DNA of 40,110 nucleotides from Prochlorococcus sp. AG-418-O03 (lineage in GTDB: Bacteria; Cyanobacteriota; Cyanobacteriia; PCC-6307; Cyanobiaceae): contig QCMJ01000008.1 of assembly GCA_003213855.1 (NCBI GenBank), positions 1 through 40,110 of the forward strand, read 5' to 3'. Of the stretch, positions 9,147 through 19,196 are shown piece after piece. Position 1 is the first letter of the stretch; every line of letters begins with the position of its first letter. A program made the position numbers and the translations under genes. The notes under the pieces are model-generated. The model did not search any database. It was not told the DNA's origin and saw only the letters and a program-made list of their open reading frames with translations.

Positions 9147-9875
9147 TCATGAGGCACGAATAACACCTCTTTCAACTTGAGCTGGGACAATATCTAAGCA
9201 GTCAAGTTCAGAGCAACATTTAAAATCATCCTCATAATCTCCAAGACTTGTCAATCTTTTGCCATGAGTTGCTGTTTTTAAACATTTCAAAATATCATTT
9301 TCCCAGACATCCCAAAGTGCCAAAGCAGCTTGTAATTCGTCATTCAAAATATTAATTTCGAAATCACAGTTCTGTTTTAAGTATGAAGCCAAAGCACCAG
9401 CAGCTAAAGAATCCTCAAGGGAATAAGAGCCTTCCCAACCACTACCAAGTATTAAAACATTTTCACTTTTTAATGAAATGATTTTTTCGGCAACTGCTTT
9501 CCTATTTGGGAGACCCATAGCAAATAAATGCTTAGCATTTTGAACTTTTTGCAATGATTTAGTTCCATTAGTCGTACTCATAAATAGTCTTTTACCATTA
9601 ACAACATTTTTTGTAACTGATAATGGAGAATTACCTAAATCAAAGCCCTCAATCTTCTTTCCGCCTCTTTCTCCAAGCATTAGTCTCTTTTCAGCTTGCC
9701 ACTTAATAGCAGATTCTTTTAATAAATCTAAATCTGCAAAAACTTGTATTGAATCAGCTCCATTTTTTAAAGCCCAAGAAATTGTGGTTGTAGCTCTCAA
9801 AACATCAATGACCACTGCAATGTCTGGACTATTTTTAGGAACATCCTTTGCAACGTGATAATAAGTAAGGTTAAT
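9147..9875 (-). CDS. comB: 2-phosphosulfolactate phosphatase, probable ATT start
   Basis: ComB family phosphatase that removes phosphate from 2-phosphosulfolactate to give sulfolactate, the second step of the archaeal coenzyme M route. In bacteria it may serve sulfolactate metabolism. Family motifs include VVIDVLRATTT near the N-terminus, MLGERGGKKIEGFDLGNSP, and FMSTTNGTKSL. The first ATG/GTG/TTG is a GTG at 9815, which falls inside VVIDVLRA and would cut off conserved residues. The frame stays open upstream to 9917 and encodes NLTYYHVAKDVPKNSPDIA, a normal ComB N-terminus, but contains no ATG, GTG or TTG. An ATT at 9875 lies 7 bases after AAGGA and about 25 bases after a TATAAT box, so it is the likely start and gives 242 residues. 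It heads a minus-strand operon. Confidence 0.85.
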   Translation of the reverse strand: MNLTYYHVAKDVPKNSPDIAVVIDVLRATTTISWALKNGADSIQVFADLDLLKESAIKWQAEKRLMLGERGGKKIEGFDLGNSPLSVTKNVVNGKRLFMSTTNGTKSLQKVQNAKHLFAMGLPNRKAVAEKIISLKSENVLILGSGWEGSYSLEDSLAAGALASYLKQNCDFEINILNDELQAALALWDVWENDILKCLKTATHGKRLTSLGDYEDDFKCCSELDCLDIVPAQVERGVIRAS

Positions 9876-9883
9876 AATCAGAT

Positions 9884-9888
9884 CCTTT
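9884..9888 (-). promoter_or_regulatory. Shine-Dalgarno site that decides the comB start
   Basis: Read on the minus strand, AAAAAAGGATCTGATTATTAAC places AAGGA 7 bases before the ATT at 9875. This is a stronger ribosome-binding site than most genes in the window have, and it supports translation beginning at ATT rather than at the internal GTG at 9815. Confidence 0.6.
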
Positions 9889-9899
9889 TTTCTGAATTT

Positions 9900-9905
9900 A
9901 TTATA
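9900..9905 (-). promoter_or_regulatory. -10 box upstream of comB
   Basis: A perfect TATAAT on the minus strand. Transcription would begin near 9893, leaving a leader of about 18 bases before the proposed ATT start. No good -35 hexamer is seen 17 bases upstream, as is common in cyanobacteria. In this A+T-rich DNA a chance match is possible, but the position relative to the ribosome-binding site is right. Confidence 0.5.
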
Positions 9906-9959
9906 GAAAACAGTTACTTAATTTGATTATTTTTTTTTAAAAAACAAACTTATTGATAA

Positions 9960-9965
9960 TATAAA
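9960..9965 (+). promoter_or_regulatory. Candidate -10 box for aroA
   Basis: TATAAA lies about 46 bases before the aroA ATG at 10011. Transcription from it would start near 9972, exactly where a longer TTG-started reading of aroA would begin, so it favours the ATG start. No clear -35 element is seen. Low information content in A+T-rich DNA limits confidence. Confidence 0.3.
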
Positions 9966-10010
9966 ACTAATTTGTTTTTACAGAAATCTTATCAATTAAT
10001 TAATTTGAAA

Positions 10011-11321
10011 ATGAATAATATCCGCACAATAAAAGGTGGAGTTAATTTAAAAGGAAAAGTAAAAGTACCTGGAGATAAATCTATTTCTCATAGAGCTTTA
10101 ATAATAGGAAGTATTGCTAAGGGTGAAACGACTATTGAGGGGTTCTTACATTCTGAAGATCCACTTTCAACTGCTGATTGTCTAAGAAAGTTAGGTGTAA
10201 AAATACCAGAAATAAAAAAAAATGAGCCTTTTACGATTTCAGGATTGGGTCTTGATGGATTTAAAGAGCCCAAAGAAATTCTAAATTGTGGGAATTCGGG
10301 AACCACCATGAGATTATTAATGGGTTTACTTGCCGGTCAAGAAGGAAAGAATTTCATCTTAACAGGTGACATTTCTCTTAATGAAAGGCCAATGGGGAGA
10401 GTTGGCAAACCTTTATCGTTGATGGGTGGCAAAATTTTTGGTAGAGAAAAAGGAAACAAAGCTCCAATCTCAATAGATGGGAATAAATTAAAAGGGTGTG
10501 TTATTGGAACCCCTGTAGCGAGTGCTCAAGTAAAATCTGCAATCTTGTTGGCAGGCCTCAAAGCTTCTGGTACCACTTCTGTTATTGAACCAGCATCTTC
10601 AAGAGATCATACTGAAAGAATGTTAAAAGCATTTGGAGCAGACATCAGTATCAGAGGAGAATTAGGAAGGAATGTAGTTATCAAGTCAGGGGGCAACTTA
10701 ATTGGCCAGAGAATATTGATTCCTGGAGACATAAGCTCTGCTTCTTTTTGGATGATTGCTGCATCTATTGTTCCAAATTCAGAGGTTCTAATTCAGAATG
10801 TCGGACTAAATCCTACTAGAACAGGGATTTTAAATGTAATGGATTTAATGGGGTGTGATTATGAGATTTTAGATAAATCGACTATTGCAGGTGAACCTAT
10901 TGGATCTATTAAAGTAAAGACTTCAAATAATTTAAGATCATTCACTATTGAAGGAGATATTCTCCCAAAACTTATAGATGAAATTCCTATCCTTACTGTG
11001 GCTGCCTGTTTCTGCAATGGAGTTTCTGAAATTAAGGATGCACAAGAATTAAGAGTTAAGGAGACAGATCGATTAAAAGTCATGGCACGACAGTTACAAA
11101 AATTCGGCGCTGAAATAACAGAAAAAGAGGATGGGTTAATTATTAATGGGCAATCAAAATTTCATTCTGCGGAAGTAGACAGTGAGACAGATCATCGAGT
11201 AGCAATGAGTCTTGCTATTGCTTCACTTCTTGCCAAAGGTACCTCAAAAATCATGAGGGCAGATGCAGCTAGCGTCTCGTATCCCACTTTTTGGGAAGAG
11301 CTGGCCAAACTAACTAACTAG
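10011..11321 (+). CDS. aroA: 3-phosphoshikimate 1-carboxyvinyltransferase (EPSP synthase)
   Basis: Transfers the enolpyruvyl group from PEP to shikimate-3-phosphate, the sixth step of the shikimate pathway. It is 436 residues from ATG 10011. Visible motifs are [10 protein letters not shown] at 20-29 (with K23), [11 protein letters not shown] at 91-101, the LNERPMGR segment at 123-130, the IDEIP loop containing the catalytic aspartate, and RVKETDRL near the C-terminus. The reading frame runs 13 codons further upstream to a TTG at 9972, but those residues are not family-like, and ATG 10011 begins [10 protein letters not shown], the expected N-terminus. The mnmD-like gene follows after 12 bases. 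Confidence 0.96.
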   Translation: MNNIRTIKGGVNLKGKVKVPGDKSISHRALIIGSIAKGETTIEGFLHSEDPLSTADCLRKLGVKIPEIKKNEPFTISGLGLDGFKEPKEILNCGNSGTTMRLLMGLLAGQEGKNFILTGDISLNERPMGRVGKPLSLMGGKIFGREKGNKAPISIDGNKLKGCVIGTPVASAQVKSAILLAGLKASGTTSVIEPASSRDHTERMLKAFGADISIRGELGRNVVIKSGGNLIGQRILIPGDISSASFWMIAASIVPNSEVLIQNVGLNPTRTGILNVMDLMGCDYEILDKSTIAGEPIGSIKVKTSNNLRSFTIEGDILPKLIDEIPILTVAACFCNGVSEIKDAQELRVKETDRLKVMARQLQKFGAEITEKEDGLIINGQSKFHSAEVDSETDHRVAMSLAIASLLAKGTSKIMRADAASVSYPTFWEELAKLTN

Positions 11322-11333
11322 CCTAAAAAGTTT

Positions 11334-12239
11334 TTGTCTGAATTAATAGAAGTTTTAACTAAAGATGGTAGTTACTCTTTGAGAAGTCTTTTTTTTCAAG
11401 AGAACTTCCATAGTTTATTGGGAGCATTGGAGGAAACAAAGTCAAAGTTTACAGCTACTTCTAATTTGCAAAGATTTAAGGGGAAATCTCTTAATGTTTT
11501 GGATATATGTTTTGGTTTAGGATACAATTCCGCTTCTTTATTAAATGAATTAATTAAACAAAAATCATATTTAAATTTGTATGCGTTGGAGATTGATAAA
11601 AAGCCTCTAGAATATTCGCTTAGAAATGAATCTTTTTTAAAATTATGGGCTCCAAAAGTCAGAACAATATTTGAATCACTTTATCGAAAAGATTACTTTG
11701 AGGATCAATTTTTTAAGTGCAGTGTTTTGTGGGGTGATGCCAGAGAAAAAATCAAAATTATTCCTTCATCTATTAAATTCGATCTGATTTATTTAGATGG
11801 TTTTTCTCCTCAAAAATGCCCACAAGTATGGACAATTGAATTTTTATCTAAAGTCACAGAAAATCTTAATTCTCAGGGTTATTTAATAACTTATTCTTCT
11901 TCAGCGGCAGTAAGAAAAACTTTAAGAAATCTTGGATTAGAAATTTTTACTATTAAGCCAAGTTTTAAAAACAGAACTTTTTGGAGTCAGGGAACTGTCG
12001 CAATATCAAAACTTGATAAGAATAAATTGAAACCAAATTTCAATTTCGAAAAATTATCTTTAATGGAAGAGGAACATCTTTTAACTAAAGCTAGTATTCC
12101 GTATAGAGATCAAGATTTAAACTCAAGTAAAGACGACATAATCAAGAGAAGATTGAATGAGCAATTATTCTCAAATCTTTTATCTACAAAAAAATGGAGA
12201 GATAAGTGGGGAATGACGAAGTTATCCGTTAAGAGTTAG
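11334..12239 (+). CDS. MnmD-like tRNA methyltransferase (stand-alone MnmC methylase domain)
   Basis: SAM-dependent methyltransferase of the DUF752/Methyltransf_30 family. In bifunctional MnmC this domain methylates the 5-aminomethyl group of wobble (2-thio)uridine in tRNA. The 301-residue product has SAM motif I VLDICFGLGYNS at 55-66, an acidic strand end YALEID at 83-88, and DGFSP-x2-CPQVWT at 155-167, matching the DxFSPxxxPxLW signature. The FAD oxidase domain of MnmC is absent, so this is the stand-alone form. The start is TTG at 11334. The last 70 or so residues are polar and unassigned. It lies between aroA and glmU, with gaps of 12 and 25 bases, and is probably co-transcribed with them. 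Confidence 0.85.
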   Translation: MSELIEVLTKDGSYSLRSLFFQENFHSLLGALEETKSKFTATSNLQRFKGKSLNVLDICFGLGYNSASLLNELIKQKSYLNLYALEIDKKPLEYSLRNESFLKLWAPKVRTIFESLYRKDYFEDQFFKCSVLWGDAREKIKIIPSSIKFDLIYLDGFSPQKCPQVWTIEFLSKVTENLNSQGYLITYSSSAAVRKTLRNLGLEIFTIKPSFKNRTFWSQGTVAISKLDKNKLKPNFNFEKLSLMEEEHLLTKASIPYRDQDLNSSKDDIIKRRLNEQLFSNLLSTKKWRDKWGMTKLSVKS

Positions 12240-12264
12240 ATTTAAATAAGGATTTCAAATAAAC

Positions 12265-13614
12265 ATGTTAAGTGTTGCGATATTAGCGGCAGGCAAGGGC
12301 ACTAGAATGGAAAGCTCATTGCCAAAAGTTTTACACAAAATTTCTGGTAAAAGTCTTTTACAAAGAGTAATTGATTCATGTGTCGAATTAAAACCTGATC
12401 AAATTTTCGTAATTACTGGACACAAATCAAAAGAAGTACAAAAGTCAATCCCAAATGATAAAAAAATCAATGTCGTTATTCAACAACCTCAATCAGGTAC
12501 AGGTCATGCTATCCAAGTACTTTGTAAAGAAGTAAAAAAACATGAAGGAAAACTTTTGGTACTTAACGGAGATGTGCCACTCATTAGGTCTAGTACTTTA
12601 AAAAGACTCTTATATTTTCACGATTCAAAAAATGCTGATGTTTCTTTAATTACTACAAAGAAAAAAAATCCTCAGGGATATGGCAGAGTTTTTTTGAAGG
12701 GGGATTTTATAGAGAGAATTGTTGAAGAAAAAGATTGCAATGATCTAGAAAGAGAAAATCATTTAATAAATGCAGGTGTTTACTGTTTTAACTGGAGTAA
12801 CTTGTCAGAAATAATTAATACCTTGCAAAGCAATAATAATCAAAAAGAGCTTTACTTAACCGATACAATATCTTTGCTAAAAAACTCCTTAAGCCTCGAG
12901 GTAGAGGATAATGGAGAGCTTCAAGGAATTAATAACAGAATTCAACTTTCAGAGTGCGAGGAAAGTATTCAGAATTCAATTAAAGAAAAGCATATGCTTA
13001 ATGGTGTAACTTTTATAAATAAAGCAAGTTGTTCAATTAGTGAAGAAGCTAAAATTGGTAAGGATGTAACAATAGAGGCTAATACACATATAAGAGGAAA
13101 TACCAAAATAAATAGTCATTGCATTATCGGACCAAATACTTTTATTGAGAATTCTAATGTGGGATTAAATTGTGAAATTTCAAACTCTACTGTTTATGCT
13201 TCTCAGATAATGGATTATATAAAAATTGGCCCTTATAGTCACATAAGACCTAATTCCAAAATATTTTCCTTTAGCAAAATAGGGAATTTTGTTGAAATCA
13301 AAAATAGTCAATTAGAGGAAGAATCTAAAGTAAATCACTTAAGTTACATTGGCGATTCTATTATTGGAAGATCTACGAATATTGGAGCAGGGACTATTAC
13401 TGCAAATTTTGATGGTAAGAAAAAACATCAAACAAAAATTGGTAAAAATTCCACTATTGGTGCAAATACAGTTTTTGTAGCACCAATAAATCTCGGGGAA
13501 TCAGTTACAACAGGAGCTGGCTCAGTGATCACCAAAGACTCCAAAGATAATTCATTAGCAATCTCAAGAACTAAGCAAGTAAATATAGAAAATTGGGAAA
13601 GAAAGAAATCCTGA
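12265..13614 (+). CDS. glmU: Bifunctional GlcNAc-1-P uridyltransferase / glucosamine-1-P acetyltransferase
   Basis: Makes UDP-GlcNAc for peptidoglycan and lipopolysaccharide. The 449-residue protein has an N-terminal nucleotidyltransferase domain with LAAGKGTRM at 8-15 and PKVLH at 20-24, the [10 protein letters not shown] nucleotide loop at 73-82 and NGD at 101-103. A C-terminal left-handed beta-helix runs from about 255 and carries the acetyltransferase segment VNHLSYIGD with H358 as the catalytic histidine, followed by [13 protein letters not shown]. The length equals that of typical bacterial GlmU. The ATG follows an AAGGA at 12248-12252. Its stop lies a single base from the convergent murF stop. 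Confidence 0.97.
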   Translation: MLSVAILAAGKGTRMESSLPKVLHKISGKSLLQRVIDSCVELKPDQIFVITGHKSKEVQKSIPNDKKINVVIQQPQSGTGHAIQVLCKEVKKHEGKLLVLNGDVPLIRSSTLKRLLYFHDSKNADVSLITTKKKNPQGYGRVFLKGDFIERIVEEKDCNDLERENHLINAGVYCFNWSNLSEIINTLQSNNNQKELYLTDTISLLKNSLSLEVEDNGELQGINNRIQLSECEESIQNSIKEKHMLNGVTFINKASCSISEEAKIGKDVTIEANTHIRGNTKINSHCIIGPNTFIENSNVGLNCEISNSTVYASQIMDYIKIGPYSHIRPNSKIFSFSKIGNFVEIKNSQLEEESKVNHLSYIGDSIIGRSTNIGAGTITANFDGKKKHQTKIGKNSTIGANTVFVAPINLGESVTTGAGSVITKDSKDNSLAISRTKQVNIENWERKKS

Positions 13615-13615
13615 T

Positions 13616-14989
13616 CTAATTGATTAATTCAATAATTTTTTCAAGTTGCCAACATCTGCTCCCTTTTATAAGAATAGAATCACCTTTTTTTGTAGATTTA
13701 TTTATCTCTTTAGGTACATCTTTAATATTATTTAAAACTAAAATTTTTTTCTTATCTTTTAGATAATTGGTGTAAATTTTTTCATTTTTTTTATCGCAAA
13801 TAAATAAACACTTTTCTATGTCTGAATTAATTATTAAGTTGAATATTTCTTTATGATATTTTTCAGATTCTTCTCCCAATTCTTGCATACTTCCAAAAAT
13901 GAAAAATTTACTTTTCGGTTTTTCAAGCAGGTTTTTAATACATGCTTTTACTGACTCTGGCGAAGCATTATATGATTCATCATATATTGTTGTTTTTACT
14001 GATTTAAGAATTTTATTCCTCCCATCTAAAATTGCAAAATCAAATTTATTAAAACCTGCAAAATCAATTCCTAGCTCTTTGGCAACTGCATAAGCAAACA
14101 AGAAATTCGAAGCATTGTGAAATCCCTCAAGTGAAATTTCAAAGGTATTTTCTTCAATTAAAATCGTTTTATTAGAAGGATTATAAAATCCTCGCAAACT
14201 ATTATCTTTTTTGAAAATATCCTTTTGATTTTCTATATTTAATAATTTTACTTTTATCACTCTACCTTTCCAAAATTCTTTTAAAGTTTTTTCTAGGAAT
14301 GGATCATTTTCTGGAATTATTACAACTCCTTCTGGATTTAAGAACTTACTAATTTCACACTTTGCATAAGTAATATTTTTTTTTGAACCTAACAACCCAA
14401 TATGAGCTGTGCCAATGTTAGTAATAACTGCAATATCGGGTTCACTATATTTAGATAAATTCTCGATCTGTCCAAGACCTCTCATCCCCATCTCAAGAAC
14501 TAAAGCTTTATCCTCTATATCTGTATCAAGAATAGTAAGAGCAACTCCAATCTCATTATTAAAATTTGCATGAGATAATTTAATTCTTCCAAGTTTATTT
14601 AAAACTCCACCAATCATTTCTTTTGTTGTTGTTTTACCCACTGAACCAGTTATTGCGACAATAGGAATATTTAATTTTTTTCTTTTAAGCAATGCTAATT
14701 TTTGAAATGCCTCTAATGTGTCATTTACAACCCAATAAGGAAAATTACCAGGAAGTAATCTCTGCATCCCTTTTTTAATTACTACTGATTTAACTCCTTT
14801 ATCTAAAACATCTAGGAGAAAATTATGTCCGTCAAAATTTTTACCCTCTAAAGCTATAAAAAGATCATTTTTTAATAAAGTTCTACTATCAATACTTATA
14901 TTTTTAAAATTTAAAAAATCGCTTTTTCCCTCGCTCAGATTTTTAATATCCCCCAAAACATTGTTTAATTCAGATAAAGAGAATTCCAT
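13616..14989 (-). CDS. murF: UDP-MurNAc-tripeptide--D-alanyl-D-alanine ligase
   Basis: ATP-dependent Mur ligase that adds D-Ala-D-Ala to complete the UDP-MurNAc-pentapeptide. It is 457 residues long. The N-terminal uridine-binding domain contains ISIDSRTL at 31-38, and the ATP P-loop TGSVGKTTTKE is at 114-124. The central domain has NFNNEIGV, MGMRGLGQI and TNIGTAHIGLLGS, and the C-terminal domain has YDESYNASPES. It is the last gene of the minus-strand menD-menB-glgA-murF run, 13 bases after glgA, and its end abuts the convergent glmU. Another peptidoglycan precursor gene thus sits tail-to-tail with it. Confidence 0.96.
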   Translation of the reverse strand: MEFSLSELNNVLGDIKNLSEGKSDFLNFKNISIDSRTLLKNDLFIALEGKNFDGHNFLLDVLDKGVKSVVIKKGMQRLLPGNFPYWVVNDTLEAFQKLALLKRKKLNIPIVAITGSVGKTTTKEMIGGVLNKLGRIKLSHANFNNEIGVALTILDTDIEDKALVLEMGMRGLGQIENLSKYSEPDIAVITNIGTAHIGLLGSKKNITYAKCEISKFLNPEGVVIIPENDPFLEKTLKEFWKGRVIKVKLLNIENQKDIFKKDNSLRGFYNPSNKTILIEENTFEISLEGFHNASNFLFAYAVAKELGIDFAGFNKFDFAILDGRNKILKSVKTTIYDESYNASPESVKACIKNLLEKPKSKFFIFGSMQELGEESEKYHKEIFNLIINSDIEKCLFICDKKNEKIYTNYLKDKKKILVLNNIKDVPKEINKSTKKGDSILIKGSRCWQLEKIIELIN

Positions 14990-15002
14990 TAAAAAAATTA
15001 AA

Positions 15003-16454
15003 TCATACTTTTTTTAAAGATGGATCAGCTGATTGTCCGTAAGAGAATTTTTCAACCTCAGCAAAATCTGGAGATGGTTCTTTTATTCCACAAACATCTT
15101 TATACATAATTTCGTATTCGAGAGCGGATCTTTGCCAACTAAACTCTTGGCTCATTGCTCTTTTTTGCAATAATTTCCAACTATCTTTATGCCTAAAGGC
15201 TTCCCAAGACCTTACTAAAGATGTATAGAAATCTATAGGTTCAAAGCGATCGAAGCAAAAGCCAGTGCCACTATTATTTTCTGGATCATAAGGTAAAACC
15301 GTGTCAACTAAACCTCCTACTCGCCTTACAATTGGAATAGAACCATATCTCATAGCGAGTAATTGACTAATGCCACAAGGTTCAAATCTACTTGGCATTA
15401 AAAATGCGTCAGAGCCACCATATATAAGTCTTGATAATGAATCATCATAAGTAAGAAATACAGAAAATCTTCCTGGGTAATCTAATGCAAGTTGCCATAA
15501 TCCTGACTCTAAATATCTATCTCCAGTCCCTAAAACAACTATTTGCGCATCTGTATATGCTAAAAGTCTTCTTGAAACTTGTAGAAGTAAGTCAACCCCT
15601 TTCTGATCAACTAACCTACTGACCATACCTAAAAGATATTTTTTAGGATTAACTTCTAAACCCATTTCTCTCTGCAAAATTTTTTTGTTTTCTAACCTAT
15701 TTTCTATATTCTTAGTACTAAATTTTGCAGGTAAAATTGGATCTTTGGCTGGATTCCATTCATCAAGATCTATGCCATTAAGAATTCCCCTTAATTTACC
15801 TGAAATGTAATTAAGTAATCCTTCAAGACTTTCCCCATATTCATGGGTTTTAATTTCATCTGCATAAGTCGGAGAAACAGCATTGACCCTATCTGCGAAC
15901 AACATTGCCGCAGCCATTGTGTGGTCTCCATGCATATACCAAGGACACCACGTCATTTTTTCAAGTTTCCATCTCCAAGGGCCCTGGTATTTTAAATTAT
16001 GAATTGTGAAGACAGTACTAATTTCGGGGTCTTGATGCATCCACACAGGAATCATTCCAGTATGCCAATCATGGCAATGGAGCACTTGAGGTTTCCAACA
16101 ATTCCAGGCAAATTCTGCAGTGGCACTAGCAAAAAATGTAAAGCGCCAGTCCTCATTTTCTCCTCCGTATATTTGTTCAGAGTCAAATGTTGGATGACCC
16201 ACTAAGTAAATCACATAATTATGAATGGGATGTTTTGCTTTATATACGGCGAAATCAGTGCCCATTGTATTTGCTCTAAAGACTGGTTCATTCGAAACCT
16301 CTAAAAGACTCCACAATTTTCCATATCCTGGAATTATTACCCTTACGTCGTGACCAAGTTTTATCAAAGATGGAGGTAAAGAACCAACCACATCTCCCAT
16401 ACCTCCAACTTTGATCATAGGAGCACATTCAGCAGCGGCAAGAAGAATTCTCAT
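15003..16454 (-). CDS. glgA: Glycogen synthase (ADP-glucose type)
   Basis: GT5 glucosyltransferase that extends alpha-1,4-glucan from ADP-glucose. The ATG at 16454 begins [10 protein letters not shown], the canonical N-terminus, with the ADP-glucose-binding KVGGMGD at 15-21. Downstream are HCHDWHTG, the [14 protein letters not shown] segment, and the C-terminal [16 protein letters not shown] motif with the catalytic glutamate. It is 483 residues long. The frame stays open 16 codons upstream to ATG 16502, but that extension overlaps menB by 13 bases and lacks family resemblance, so the shorter start was chosen. It is probably co-transcribed with menB (35-base gap) and murF. Confidence 0.95.
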   Translation of the reverse strand: MRILLAAAECAPMIKVGGMGDVVGSLPPSLIKLGHDVRVIIPGYGKLWSLLEVSNEPVFRANTMGTDFAVYKAKHPIHNYVIYLVGHPTFDSEQIYGGENEDWRFTFFASATAEFAWNCWKPQVLHCHDWHTGMIPVWMHQDPEISTVFTIHNLKYQGPWRWKLEKMTWCPWYMHGDHTMAAAMLFADRVNAVSPTYADEIKTHEYGESLEGLLNYISGKLRGILNGIDLDEWNPAKDPILPAKFSTKNIENRLENKKILQREMGLEVNPKKYLLGMVSRLVDQKGVDLLLQVSRRLLAYTDAQIVVLGTGDRYLESGLWQLALDYPGRFSVFLTYDDSLSRLIYGGSDAFLMPSRFEPCGISQLLAMRYGSIPIVRRVGGLVDTVLPYDPENNSGTGFCFDRFEPIDFYTSLVRSWEAFRHKDSWKLLQKRAMSQEFSWQRSALEYEIMYKDVCGIKEPSPDFAEVEKFSYGQSADPSLKKV

Positions 16455-16489
16455 TGATAATTGTTTAAAAAGTTCTTTTGAAAAATAAA

Positions 16490-17347
16490 CTAGGGTGTCC
16501 ACTTATAGTCAGAAAAGTCTGGTGGACGCTTTTCAAGAAAGGCATCTCTACCTTCTTGAGCTTCTTCAGTCGAATAGAATAATTGAGTTGTGTATCCAGA
16601 TAATTCTTGAATACCCGCAATCCCATCATTCTCCGCATTGAATGAAGCTTTAAGAATACGAATAGCAGTTGGGCTATTTCGTAAAATCTCTCTAGCCCAG
16701 ATTACACCCTCAGCTTCTAATTCTTCAATCTTTGTAATTGCATTTATCAAGCCCATCTTAAGGGCTTCCTTGGAATTATATTTTCTACATAAAAACCAAA
16801 TTTCTTTTGCTTTTCTTTGACCAACAAGTCTTGCCAAATAACTAGATCCAAAACCGGCATCAAAACTTCCAACTCTTGGACCTGTTTGACCAAATATTGC
16901 ATTTTCAGAGGCGATACTGAGATCACAAATTAAATGAAGTACTTGGCCTCCTCCAATTGCAAAACCAGGAATTAAGGCAATAACCACTTTAGGCAAACTT
17001 CTTATTAACCTTTGAAGTTCAAGTACATTTAATCTCTGCTTCCCTTCATCATTTTTATATCCATTTTCACCTCTTACACTCTGATCACCTCCTGAGCAAA
17101 AAGAATAAATACCTTTATTGTCAGGTCCAGCTCCCGTAAAGAGAACTACGCCAATAGTTTCATCATTTCTTACGATATTAAATGCGTTAATGAGTTCATC
17201 TACTGTTTGTGGCCTAAATGCATTTCTTTTTTCAGGCCGATTAATTGCAATTCTTGCAATTCCCTCATCTGATTTGTGAAACAATATATCCTCATAAGAT
17301 TTGCATTCTGACCAATTTAAAATTGTTTTACCAGGTAATACTTTCAT
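16490..17347 (-). CDS. menB: 1,4-dihydroxy-2-naphthoyl-CoA synthase
   Basis: Crotonase-fold enzyme that cyclises o-succinylbenzoyl-CoA to DHNA-CoA on the way to phylloquinone, the photosystem I quinone. It is 285 residues long, the same as E. coli MenB. The residues fall at E. coli numbers: Q154, T155, G156 and W184 of the bicarbonate site, and S161 and D163 in VGSFDAG. This indicates the bicarbonate-dependent (type I) form; the comparison is from memory of the family. SGGDQSVRG at 85-93 and the oxyanion segment GFAIGGGQ at 128-135 are also present. The pathway partner menD lies 35 bases upstream on the same strand. Confidence 0.96.
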   Translation of the reverse strand: MKVLPGKTILNWSECKSYEDILFHKSDEGIARIAINRPEKRNAFRPQTVDELINAFNIVRNDETIGVVLFTGAGPDNKGIYSFCSGGDQSVRGENGYKNDEGKQRLNVLELQRLIRSLPKVVIALIPGFAIGGGQVLHLICDLSIASENAIFGQTGPRVGSFDAGFGSSYLARLVGQRKAKEIWFLCRKYNSKEALKMGLINAITKIEELEAEGVIWAREILRNSPTAIRILKASFNAENDGIAGIQELSGYTTQLFYSTEEAQEGRDAFLEKRPPDFSDYKWTP

Positions 17348-17382
17348 GAAACCTAATTATTCAAAGATAGAAAATGATAAAT

Positions 17383-19146
17383 TTAACTGCCAATTATTTT
17401 TTCTAGCAGGATATTTTTTTCATAAATTTCATTTTCTGGATCAATATCAACTTTAATTATTACAGATTTCTGGATAGAAATGCTCCAATCGAATGCCTCT
17501 CGTAATTTTTTAAAATTTGCAACATTTCTAAAGCTTACTTGATAACCTTCTGCTAGTTTTGGCCAGTTTATTTTTTTTGGCATAAGAAAAAGTTTTTTTA
17601 ATTCATCTTCTTTTAAATTTTCTTTATAAATACGATTAAATATATTTCCGCCATTATTATTTATCAGAAGAATTGTTAAATTCATGTCGATTGAATTTTC
17701 AATCAGCCAACCGTTTATATCATGAATACAAGCTAAATCTCCAGTCACAAGAAGTAGAGGATTTTTAATTCTAGAAATACCTAACGCAAGTGATAAAGTA
17801 CCGTCTATGCCGGAAGCTCCTCTAAAGCTGAAACAATTTCTTGTTAAAGTACCGTTTTCAGAAAATGTAAGCCAATCTCTAATCGGGCTACTCGCGGATA
17901 GCATTATAGGATTCTCAGCTGGCCAAATTTTTGGAACAAGGTTTGCAAGCATATACTCAGTAATTTGATTATCTTGAGTAATTTTCTCTTTTAAAATTTC
18001 TTTAATCTGCTCGCCTTCCTTTATTAGATCTACAGCCATCAGAGTAAGAGACTTTTTGTTTTTTTCGTTAATTGACAATTCTTCTAACAATAGTTTAGTA
18101 AAATTTGATAGGCCAAAATCATATTCAAGTGATTTTTTTATAGGGTCCAATTTTCTACAGTTTTTTTCTTTTATAAGAATTTGTATCCCTTCGAAGGTTG
18201 ATAAAAACTTCTCCAAATCAATTGAGGATGACATAGGGCCAAGCCTCAAAAGTTGATGACAATTTATTGAATTTTTATTTTTTCTTAATACTAATTCCCA
18301 ATTCAAAACTAATCCTTTCAAATCAGAATAAACGCCCGAAACAGGATCAGCAAATACTGGCCAACCAGTAATTTTTTGTAATTGTTCTAAAGATTTATTG
18401 AAAGAAGTTAAATCATTTATAGAACCTTGATAGGGACCTACCAAAATAATGCCGGATTCATCTAAATTTAAATTTTTTGAAATTTCTAAGAATTTGTTTT
18501 TATCAGACTTTATTTCAACTTTCTGAAATATATATTTTTTCTTTAAGTAAATTCTCTCAAAAACCGCTAAAACATTTTTTTTATTCAAAGATGAAATACT
18601 TAAAGGCTTTTCAATAGGAATATTTAAATGAATAGGACCAGGGAAGCTTGATATTTGTTTCTCAGTAATTCGAACTAAATTTAAGATTTCATTTTCTTGA
18701 GTTTCATGAAGTCCATTTAGATTTGTACTTAAAACTTTTCTACAGACTGAACTCAAAAAATCTTCTTGATTTACTGTTTGATTAGCCCCGCAATCTTTTA
18801 ATCTTAAGGGTCTATCAGCAGTGAGAAGTATAATACCTTTACAAGATCGGTCTGCCTCTACTGCTGCTGGCAATAAGTTACTTACGGCAGTCCCAGAAGT
18901 GGTAATAACTAAAGAAAGATTACCTGATGCAGCAGAAATTCCAAGAGAGTGGAATCCCGCAGATCTCTCATCTATTGAATTAAAAATATTTACCAGTCCT
19001 AATTTATTTAATTCTCCAGCAGCTATTGCCAGAGGAGCTGATCTACTACCAGGACATAGTATTAAATTTTGAACTCCTATTTTTATAAGAAGATTCAAAA
19101 GTTGTAAACTTCTAAGAAAATTTTTGCATTCAATAGATGATGTCAT
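17383..19146 (-). CDS. menD: SEPHCHC synthase, thiamine-diphosphate dependent
   Basis: First committed step after isochorismate in phylloquinone synthesis: decarboxylates 2-oxoglutarate on ThDP and adds it to isochorismate. The 587-residue length is normal. The N-terminal domain shows [10 protein letters not shown] at 32-41 and [12 protein letters not shown], with [16 protein letters not shown] following. The C-terminal ThDP domain contains [25 protein letters not shown], the [12 protein letters not shown] metal and pyrophosphate motif, and [11 protein letters not shown]. It is the first gene of the menD-menB-glgA-murF run, with its start only 50 bases from the divergent lepB. Confidence 0.96.
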   Translation of the reverse strand: MTSSIECKNFLRSLQLLNLLIKIGVQNLILCPGSRSAPLAIAAGELNKLGLVNIFNSIDERSAGFHSLGISAASGNLSLVITTSGTAVSNLLPAAVEADRSCKGIILLTADRPLRLKDCGANQTVNQEDFLSSVCRKVLSTNLNGLHETQENEILNLVRITEKQISSFPGPIHLNIPIEKPLSISSLNKKNVLAVFERIYLKKKYIFQKVEIKSDKNKFLEISKNLNLDESGIILVGPYQGSINDLTSFNKSLEQLQKITGWPVFADPVSGVYSDLKGLVLNWELVLRKNKNSINCHQLLRLGPMSSSIDLEKFLSTFEGIQILIKEKNCRKLDPIKKSLEYDFGLSNFTKLLLEELSINEKNKKSLTLMAVDLIKEGEQIKEILKEKITQDNQITEYMLANLVPKIWPAENPIMLSASSPIRDWLTFSENGTLTRNCFSFRGASGIDGTLSLALGISRIKNPLLLVTGDLACIHDINGWLIENSIDMNLTILLINNNGGNIFNRIYKENLKEDELKKLFLMPKKINWPKLAEGYQVSFRNVANFKKLREAFDWSISIQKSVIIKVDIDPENEIYEKNILLEKIIGS

Positions 19147-19196
19147 AATTTATATAAATGCTTGAGGATTTTCCTTATAACTGAATTAAATAAAAC

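Noticed and set aside
9147..9815. comB starting at GTG 9815
   Set aside because: It would remove about 20 residues that look like a normal ComB N-terminus and begin in the middle of the conserved VVIDVLRA; there is no ribosome-binding site there.
9972..10010. Longer aroA start at TTG 9972
   Set aside because: The extra 13 residues are not family-like, and a candidate -10 box at 9960-9965 would place the transcript start at about this codon.
16455..16502. Longer glgA start at ATG 16502
   Set aside because: It overlaps the end of menB and adds residues absent from the family; [10 protein letters not shown] at 16454 is the canonical N-terminus.
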